Shown in pieces: positions 55,407-59,850 of a stretch of DNA of 59,850 nucleotides (the stretch's first letter is position 1; each line of letters starts with the position of its first letter). This DNA comes from an uncultured Lachnospiraceae bacterium (GTDB lineage: Bacteria; Bacillota; Clostridia; Lachnospirales; Lachnospiraceae). Made by a program: the position numbers and the translations under genes. Location of the stretch: NCBI GenBank assembly GCA_946541955.1, contig CAMNJZ010000003.1:1-59850 (forward strand), in the 5' to 3' direction. The notes under the pieces are model-generated. The model ran no database searches and was not told the origin of the DNA. It saw only the letters and a program-made list of their open reading frames with translations.

Positions 55407-56772
55407 CTGCATCCTCCGCAAGTCTAACCTGCTCGCCGGCTGAGACCGGTTTCGTCGCATTGGTGATCACATATTCATAGCCCAGCAGGATCGCCGAAAT
55501 GGCGGATACGCTTTCATCGGAAGCCAGGACGTCCACGTTGACCCTGGACGCCACATAGCGGTTGCCCAGCGGGGACTGCTTGCTTTCCACGATCAGGATA
55601 AATTTGCCCTGGTTGTCCTCATGAATGGCGGAATTGGGCACGATGTAATCATAGTAAACGGAATTCTGGGGAACCGTCAGGCCGATGTTGTCGCCCACCT
55701 CCACTTCGGGACAGACAACGGAGAAGACCAGGATCCGGTTGTCCTTGTTCTCAGGATCCCGGTTGATGGCTTCGAGTCTGGCCGAGAAGTTCTCATAATA
55801 CCAGGCGTTCTGGGCCTCTGCGGCCGTGCCGGTCTTCAGATTGGCGGCCTGCTCCTTGGTGACGGAGAATTGGACAGCCAGGGCGGAGCCCTCGGGCTGG
55901 ATCACGGCTGCTTCCGTATCCTGGGAGGTCTCGTCGCCCGCGCTGTAGTTGAGGGAGACGATCTTGCCGGAGATGGGGGCTGTCACCTTGGTCCGGGTGT
56001 CCTTTTTCTCCAGAGATTCCACCTGGGCCCTTGCTTCCTCGATCTGGTCGTACTTGGCCCGCAGATCGATCTCGGCGCTGATGCTCGCGATGAGCTTTTC
56101 ACGCTCCGCCGTGATGGTCTCCACGGCGTTCTCCCAGGTAGACAGGGTCGCTTCCGCAGCGGCCTTTTCCTTCTGGGCCTTCTTGCCGGTACCGGTGATG
56201 GAATTGACCTTGTTCTTGGCAGAGGCCACGTTGGCTTCTGCGTTGGCCAGACGTCCGTTCACATCCGAAAGCTGGGACTGCATGGCGTCGGTGCTGCGCC
56301 AGTTGCCCTGGCGGATCCGGTAAATATCCGCGTCGGAAAGAGCGCCCGAGAACATATCCTTTTCGTACTCTGTTTCCAGGGTGGTCAGGTTCTTTTTGGC
56401 CTCCTCCAGCTCTGTGGAGGAAGTCTTGCGCAGACGGTAGATCATATCGCCCTTCTGCACGGTATCGCCCACCTTGACCGCCACGGACCGGACGGTCCGG
56501 GTCCCGCTGATGGTCACCTTATAGGGATTGGTGATCTCGGCCTGGCCGGTCCCTCTGACCTTGGGGGTGATCTCACCGGAGGTCACATACTGGACCGAGA
56601 CCTGGGAAAGAGAATGATTCATGATCGTATTGGAGAAGAAGGTCAGGACCAGCATGATCACCAAAAAGATGATGATCGCCGTTTTGATCCGGTCCTTTCT
56701 GGTCGCCTTCTTTTTGTCAGAAGACTCTTCCACTTCCGTCACATACCCATTGTTATCTTCTATCTGATACAT
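55399..56772 (-). CDS. HlyD/RND-type membrane-fusion adaptor
   Basis: This is a 457-aa periplasmic-adaptor-like protein. A cytoplasmic start is followed by one membrane helix ('TAIIIFLVIMLVLTFFSNTI', about 31-50). The first lipoyl half ('VAVKVGDTVQKGDMIYRL') precedes a long alpha hairpin (about 115-260: 'LEEAKKNLTTLETEYEK', 'ADAQVESLEKK'-like heptads). The second lipoyl half is 'TKVTAPISGKIVSLNYSAGDE', then beta-barrel and membrane-proximal parts. In Gram-negative bacteria such proteins bridge to outer-membrane channels; in Gram-positives they pair with MacB-like exporters. Here the next gene is MacB-core-like, overlapping by eight bases, but the upstream genes are sugar-type import permeases. 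Confidence 0.85.
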   Translation of the reverse strand: MYQIEDNNGYVTEVEESSDKKKATRKDRIKTAIIIFLVIMLVLTFFSNTIMNHSLSQVSVQYVTSGEITPKVRGTGQAEITNPYKVTISGTRTVRSVAVKVGDTVQKGDMIYRLRKTSSTELEEAKKNLTTLETEYEKDMFSGALSDADIYRIRQGNWRSTDAMQSQLSDVNGRLANAEANVASAKNKVNSITGTGKKAQKEKAAAEATLSTWENAVETITAEREKLIASISAEIDLRAKYDQIEEARAQVESLEKKDTRTKVTAPISGKIVSLNYSAGDETSQDTEAAVIQPEGSALAVQFSVTKEQAANLKTGTAAEAQNAWYYENFSARLEAINRDPENKDNRILVFSVVCPEVEVGDNIGLTVPQNSVYYDYIVPNSAIHEDNQGKFILIVESKQSPLGNRYVASRVNVDVLASDESVSAISAILLGYEYVITNATKPVSAGEQVRLAEDADV

Positions 56773-56816
56773 AGTCGGAAAGCTCCTTTTGTTATTGATA
56801 TCCCTGTATGTTCTGA

Positions 56817-57851
56817 CTACTCTTTAATGCCGCCCTGGTAGGTAATGCCCTCGATCAGGTACTCCTCTCCGTAAAGGAAGATCAGAAGGGGCAGGATCAT
56901 ATAGATGACCGCCACCGCAAAGGCCAGGGAGATTTCTCCCTGATTGATCTCCGAAAGGAATACGGAAAGGGGATGCATTTCCTTGTCCGAAAGCAGGATC
57001 AGCGGCTGCTCCACCATGTTCCAGTAATCAATGAAGATCAGGATGGCGATGGAGGCCAGGCCGCTCCGGCAAAGAGGCATGCAGATCCTGGAAAAGATCT
57101 GCCATTCGTCGGCGCCGTCGATCTCGGCCGCCTCATAGATGGACCGGGGAATCCTCCGCATATATTTGGTCAGCATATAGACCGCAAAGGGAGAAAAGAT
57201 GCCCGGCAGCCAGATGGCCCACCTGGTATTGAGAATATGCAGCCAGGAGGAAACCAGGTAATTGGGTACCAGGGTGACCTGGTAGGGCATCAGCATGAGA
57301 ATGATGTAGGCAAAGAAGATCCCTGCCTTCAGTTTCCCGTAGTATCTGGCAAATCCGTATGCGGCCAGCGAAGCGACCGCCAGCTGAAAGACGACGATCG
57401 GAACCACATAGAATACCGAGTTCCAGAATTTGAGCAGATAGGCCGGAGACCGGAAAAGGACCGTCACATACTGGTTGAAGGTTACCATGTCCGGCAGGAA
57501 TTTCAGATTGACCTTTTCTGCTATGAATACCTTGCCGCCGTTGTCTGTCGAAGCAAAGACCTGACCGTAGTTGGCGTTGATCTCCGACGGCGACATAAAG
57601 GAATTTGTAAAGGTAAGGAGGATGGGCATCAGAAAGAGAAAAGCAAAGGCGGACGCAATGACCACTGTCACAATGATCCTGGTCCATTCCTTTCTCTTTT
57701 TCTTCTGACGGAGGGCCAGGGCTTCCGGATCCATGGGTTTTTTTACGATCCGGACCCTCTGCTGCGTTCTCTGGGCCGGCGGGCCGGCCTTCCTTTGCGG
57801 CTTCTGTTCCCTTCCGCCTGTATCCTCCCTGTCATCCCAAAGACTTCTCAT
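56817..57851 (-). CDS. MalG-type ABC transporter permease
   Basis: This 344-aa inner-membrane permease has a basic, Gln/Arg-rich N-terminal extension of about 50 residues and six helices. It carries an almost canonical EAA coupling loop ('EAAEIDGADEWQIFSRICMP'), the site that docks the ATPase in sugar uptake systems. The extracytoplasmic loop between helices 1 and 2 is long. Start ATG with GAGGAG upstream, 21 bp after the MalF-like gene. No nucleotide-binding subunit is encoded in the window, so a shared MsmX-like ATPase from elsewhere would be needed. Confidence 0.85.
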   Translation of the reverse strand: MRSLWDDREDTGGREQKPQRKAGPPAQRTQQRVRIVKKPMDPEALALRQKKKRKEWTRIIVTVVIASAFAFLFLMPILLTFTNSFMSPSEINANYGQVFASTDNGGKVFIAEKVNLKFLPDMVTFNQYVTVLFRSPAYLLKFWNSVFYVVPIVVFQLAVASLAAYGFARYYGKLKAGIFFAYIILMLMPYQVTLVPNYLVSSWLHILNTRWAIWLPGIFSPFAVYMLTKYMRRIPRSIYEAAEIDGADEWQIFSRICMPLCRSGLASIAILIFIDYWNMVEQPLILLSDKEMHPLSVFLSEINQGEISLAFAVAVIYMILPLLIFLYGEEYLIEGITYQGGIKE

Positions 57852-57872
57852 ACACGTCTCCTCTGCCGGGGC

Positions 57873-58934
57873 TTAATACTCCAGATCCCGGCTGATGCGG
57901 TTTTCAGCCTTAAACATCACGGCGATGATGACGATCATGATGAGGGACATCAGGATCGCAGCGGCTGAGAGCTTCTGATAATCCAGCGAGTTAAAGGTAT
58001 TGTTCATGAAGTGCTGGAGCATGTAGAGAGAGTCATAGGGGTAATTGCCCGTCATCAGGTAGATCTCTCTGAATACCTTGAAGGAATTGATGACGGACAT
58101 GATCGTCACAAATACGATGGTCGATGACAGATAGCGCAGCTTGATCAGCAGGAAGATCTGCAGGGAGGATGCGCTCTCCAGTCTGGCCACCTCCAGGATA
58201 TCCCTGGGGATGGAGGCCAGTCCGGCCATGAACAATATCATATTATAACCGAGATTCTTCCATTGGAACAGCGTGGCGATGACGATGGGGGCATATTCGG
58301 ATTTCATCCAGTCCACTGGACCGGCGCCGAAAATCCCGATCAGATCATTGGCAAGGCCGTGATAATGGAAGAGGACCTCCCAGATCAGGATGACCGAAGC
58401 GACAGGGACCATCATGGGCGTCAGAAAGGCGGTCCGGAAAGCGCTTCTAAAGGGGATCTTAGTGTCCATCATGACCGCCAGCCCCAGAGACAGAAGCACG
58501 GCCAGCGGCACCGAAATAGCGGTAAACTTCAGGGTGTTTCCGGCGGCCAGGAGAAAGGCCGCGTTGCCGGCTGCCCGGATATAGTTGGCAAAGCCCACGA
58601 ACCTGTGCTGGACCGGATTGTTGACAAAAGAGTAAAAGATAACGACCAGGAAGGGAAGAAAGAAAAACAGGCATACCCCCGCCAGAGAAGGCAGGATAAA
58701 GAGCCAGGACAGTCTGCTGTGCCGGCTGGTATGATAACCGTTGTCCAGTCCTTCCTCCAGAAAAGCACGGATGCGCGAAAGTGCAAGGAGGGCGGCTTCC
58801 CTGGCAGACTTGCCCTTCAGATCTTCTCTGAGTCTGCGGGCCTTCCTTCCAAGGGTCCCCTTCAGATTCGGGCGCCTTATGCTTTTGTCCGGTTTTGTGT
58901 GCTTGCGCAGGAAGCGATTGATTCTGTCCTTCAT
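57873..58934 (-). CDS. MalF-type ABC transporter permease (degenerate EAA loop)
   Basis: This 353-aa permease has a basic, Arg/Lys-rich cytoplasmic N-terminus of about 85 residues and six helices beginning 'LSWLFILPSLAGVCLFFFLP'. The part that should be the EAA loop reads 'LEVARLESASSLQIFLLIKL': the invariant Gly is Ser and the final Leu-Pro is lost, so ATPase contact may be weakened. The start is ATG 58934 (MKDRINRF), with GGAAGG upstream; the 45-codon upstream extension has no support. It opens the five-gene operon. Confidence 0.8.
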   Translation of the reverse strand: MKDRINRFLRKHTKPDKSIRRPNLKGTLGRKARRLREDLKGKSAREAALLALSRIRAFLEEGLDNGYHTSRHSRLSWLFILPSLAGVCLFFFLPFLVVIFYSFVNNPVQHRFVGFANYIRAAGNAAFLLAAGNTLKFTAISVPLAVLLSLGLAVMMDTKIPFRSAFRTAFLTPMMVPVASVILIWEVLFHYHGLANDLIGIFGAGPVDWMKSEYAPIVIATLFQWKNLGYNMILFMAGLASIPRDILEVARLESASSLQIFLLIKLRYLSSTIVFVTIMSVINSFKVFREIYLMTGNYPYDSLYMLQHFMNNTFNSLDYQKLSAAAILMSLIMIVIIAVMFKAENRISRDLEY

Positions 58935-59031
58935 GAATGATCCTTCCGAGTCCGAACAGGCCAGTCCGGTGCAGTGAAAATAATATGGCCTTTTATCATG
59001 ATACCATACTGAATAATACAGAAAATGACAG

Positions 59032-59041
59032 GTTTGCAAAC
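59032..59041. promoter_or_regulatory. Small palindrome in the operon leader
   Basis: GTTTGCAAAC is a perfect ten-base palindrome about 45 bases after the predicted transcript start and 98 before the MalF ATG. A second one, TATCATGATA, is at 58994-59003. Either could be a repressor site; neither is proven. Confidence 0.3.
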
Positions 59042-59087
59042 AATTCCTAAGCGTTTGGAAGCCGGACACTCTTGCTGCATTCTCATT

Positions 59088-59096
59088 ATTATATCA
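59088..59096 (-). promoter_or_regulatory. Promoter of the permease/adaptor/solute-binding operon
   Basis: TGA-TATAAT on the minus strand is an extended -10 with perfect hexamer. A TTGACA lies just upstream but only eight bases away, so the extended -10 probably carries the promoter. The leader to the ATG is about 145 bases. Confidence 0.55.
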
Positions 59097-59118
59097 TACT
59101 CTGTCAACATAAAAAAAA

Positions 59119-59140
59119 GTGCGGGCCGAAAGGTCCGCAC
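59119..59140 (-). terminator. Terminator of the Lrp-type gene
   Basis: A nine-bp stem (GTGCGGGCC / GGTCCGCAC, one G-U pair) and a four-base loop are followed by eight T residues on the minus strand. It separates the regulator gene from the ABC operon. Confidence 0.85.
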
Positions 59141-59143
59141 CAA

Positions 59144-59173
59144 TATGGTGTCCTGTATGGTGTCCTGTATGGT
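59144..59173. repeat. 12-bp tandem repeat
   Basis: TATGGTGTCCTG occurs twice in tandem with a third half copy. It lies between the Lrp-type gene's stop and its terminator. It looks like replication slippage. Confidence 0.8.
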
Positions 59174-59216
59174 AAGCGTATGGAAAGTGCCTGCAAGGCA
59201 CTCTGAAAAACCTGCC

Positions 59217-59648
59217 TCAGAATTCCTCTTTCACCGTCTTAAGGGTAATATAGGTCCTGGTGCTGCTGACCCCGTGGATGCTCTTGATCCTTTTGTGGAT
59301 CCGCTCCAGGTCGTCAGAGTCCTGGGCATAGATCTTCAGAATGAAGTCGAAATCTCCTGTCATATAGTAGCAGGATACGATCTCCGGCATGGACTGGACG
59401 AGCCCGGTAAAGCTGTCGTAATACTTGGGATGCTCCAGGGAGATTTCCATGACGGCCAGCATGCCCATCCCCAGCATCTTTTTATTGGTCACCACCGTAT
59501 AGCCTTTGATCACGCCCTGCTGTTCCATCTTGTGGATCCGCTCCAGGACGGCCGATACGGAAAGATTGATCTGTCTGCTGATGACAGACGCCTTTTCTCT
59601 GCTGTTCCTTTTCAGGTATTCCAGAATCTCGTAATCCAGTTTATCCAT
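59217..59648 (-). CDS. Lrp/AsnC-family transcriptional regulator
   Basis: This is a 143-aa regulator with an N-terminal winged helix ('SREKASVISRQINLSVSAVLERIHKMEQQGVI') and a C-terminal RAM ligand-binding domain ('MLAVMEISLEH', 'VSCYYMTGDFDFILKI'). Such proteins form octamers that sense amino acids. ATG with AAAGGA nine bases upstream. The nearest downstream gene on the same strand is the MalF-like permease behind a terminator, so the Lrp protein may regulate other loci. The ligand is unknown. Confidence 0.93.
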   Translation of the reverse strand: MDKLDYEILEYLKRNSREKASVISRQINLSVSAVLERIHKMEQQGVIKGYTVVTNKKMLGMGMLAVMEISLEHPKYYDSFTGLVQSMPEIVSCYYMTGDFDFILKIYAQDSDDLERIHKRIKSIHGVSSTRTYITLKTVKEEF

Positions 59649-59693
59649 TCTGTTTTTCCTTTCTCAGCACTGATGATTAAGGGAGGCACATTA

Positions 59694-59827
59694 CGGCCAT
59701 CTCACAGCTTCGCTGTTCGATGTCCGCTTGCCGCACTCCTGTATGCTGAGCCATGCCGTCACCTCGCGGCATTCGCCGTATGCTTCCAGTCTGTCATCCG
59801 GCCATTCGAGAGCAAGCTCTCAATGGC
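59694..59827. repeat. Cluster of three hairpins in the right-end non-coding region
   Basis: Three stem-loops follow one another. A is at 59694-59726: arms CGG, CATC and ACAGC pair with GCTGT, GATG and CCG around a TTC loop. B is at 59753-59772 (ATGCCG/CGGCAT). C is at 59801-59827 (GCCATT plus GAGAGC with GCTCTC plus AATGGC). The motif GTATGCT recurs at 59741 and 59778, and CTGTCATCC (59791) resembles CTGACATCC (59830). No open frame with a ribosome site was seen in 59649-59850. It may be an interspersed repeat element or a structured RNA cut off by the window end. Confidence 0.55.
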
Positions 59828-59850
59828 GTCTGACATCCTGGCAGCGCATG

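Noticed and set aside
55399-56772. HlyD-like protein as the adaptor of the RND permease at 9895-14166
   Set aside because: The two are over 40 kb apart in separate operons, and the adaptor overlaps the MacB-core gene, so that is its natural partner.
51596-58934. Possible hidden ABC ATPase in the membrane operon
   Set aside because: I looked for Walker A and LSGGQ-type signatures in all five products and in both strands' large frames and found none.

Overview
The window reads as a chromosomal segment of a Gram-positive Clostridia bacterium, most likely Lachnospiraceae. The evidence is Firmicutes gene order (priA-def-fmt-rsmB-rlmN-stp-prkC-rsgA), a fused secDF, a DNPR-type (meso-DAP) MurE, a PASTA kinase, strong GGAGG ribosome sites, frequent TTG starts, and moderately high GC (about 55%, judged by eye). 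I see no rRNA, tRNA, CRISPR array, prophage or insertion sequence. Nearly every gene is on the minus strand; only pheA, one lipoprotein gene and a phosphopantetheinyl transferase gene are on plus.

Layout: (1) 36-4779: L,D-transpeptidase and aminopeptidase P, divergent from pheA and a lipoprotein gene. (2) 4861-9174: a probable two-gene redox unit. It pairs a flavoprotein resembling the polyunsaturated fatty acid isomerase (PAI) of Cutibacterium acnes with a 936-residue Fe-S/FAD/NAD(P)H electron-transfer protein. (3) 9335-14166: a small orphan gene and a 1423-residue RND permease with two large insertions, preceded by a TetR-type palindromic operator. (4) 14682-23054: a compact division/cell-wall cluster mraZ-rsmH-ftsL-pbp-mraY-ftsW-ftsQ-ftsZ with an MraZ-like repeat operator, followed by lgt and ychF. 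(5) 25565-41513: a tightly packed run recJ-murE-priA-def-fmt-rsmB-rlmN-stp-prkC-rsgA, preceded by secDF. (6) 41703-49707: PPTase, aspS, hisS, dprA, comM-like and hemW. (7) 49761-58934: an unusual five-gene membrane operon, with lepA as a sixth gene 17 nt downstream. (8) 59217-59850: an Lrp/AsnC regulator and a non-coding end with three consecutive hairpins.

The most novel-looking unit is region 7. Two sugar-type ABC permeases (MalF- and MalG-like) share an operon with an HlyD-like adaptor, a MacB-core-like protein without the FtsX transporter domain, and an 809-residue solute-binding lipoprotein with a propeller-like N-terminal half. No ATPase is encoded anywhere near. The gene spacing (8-nt overlap, 1-nt gap) suggests a co-assembled envelope complex that mixes importer and exporter parts. 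Second in interest is the PAI-like isomerase with its reductase, a candidate fatty-acid isomerisation or biohydrogenation locus.

Functions are inferred from motifs and remembered families; no database search was possible. Promoters and terminators are pattern calls.
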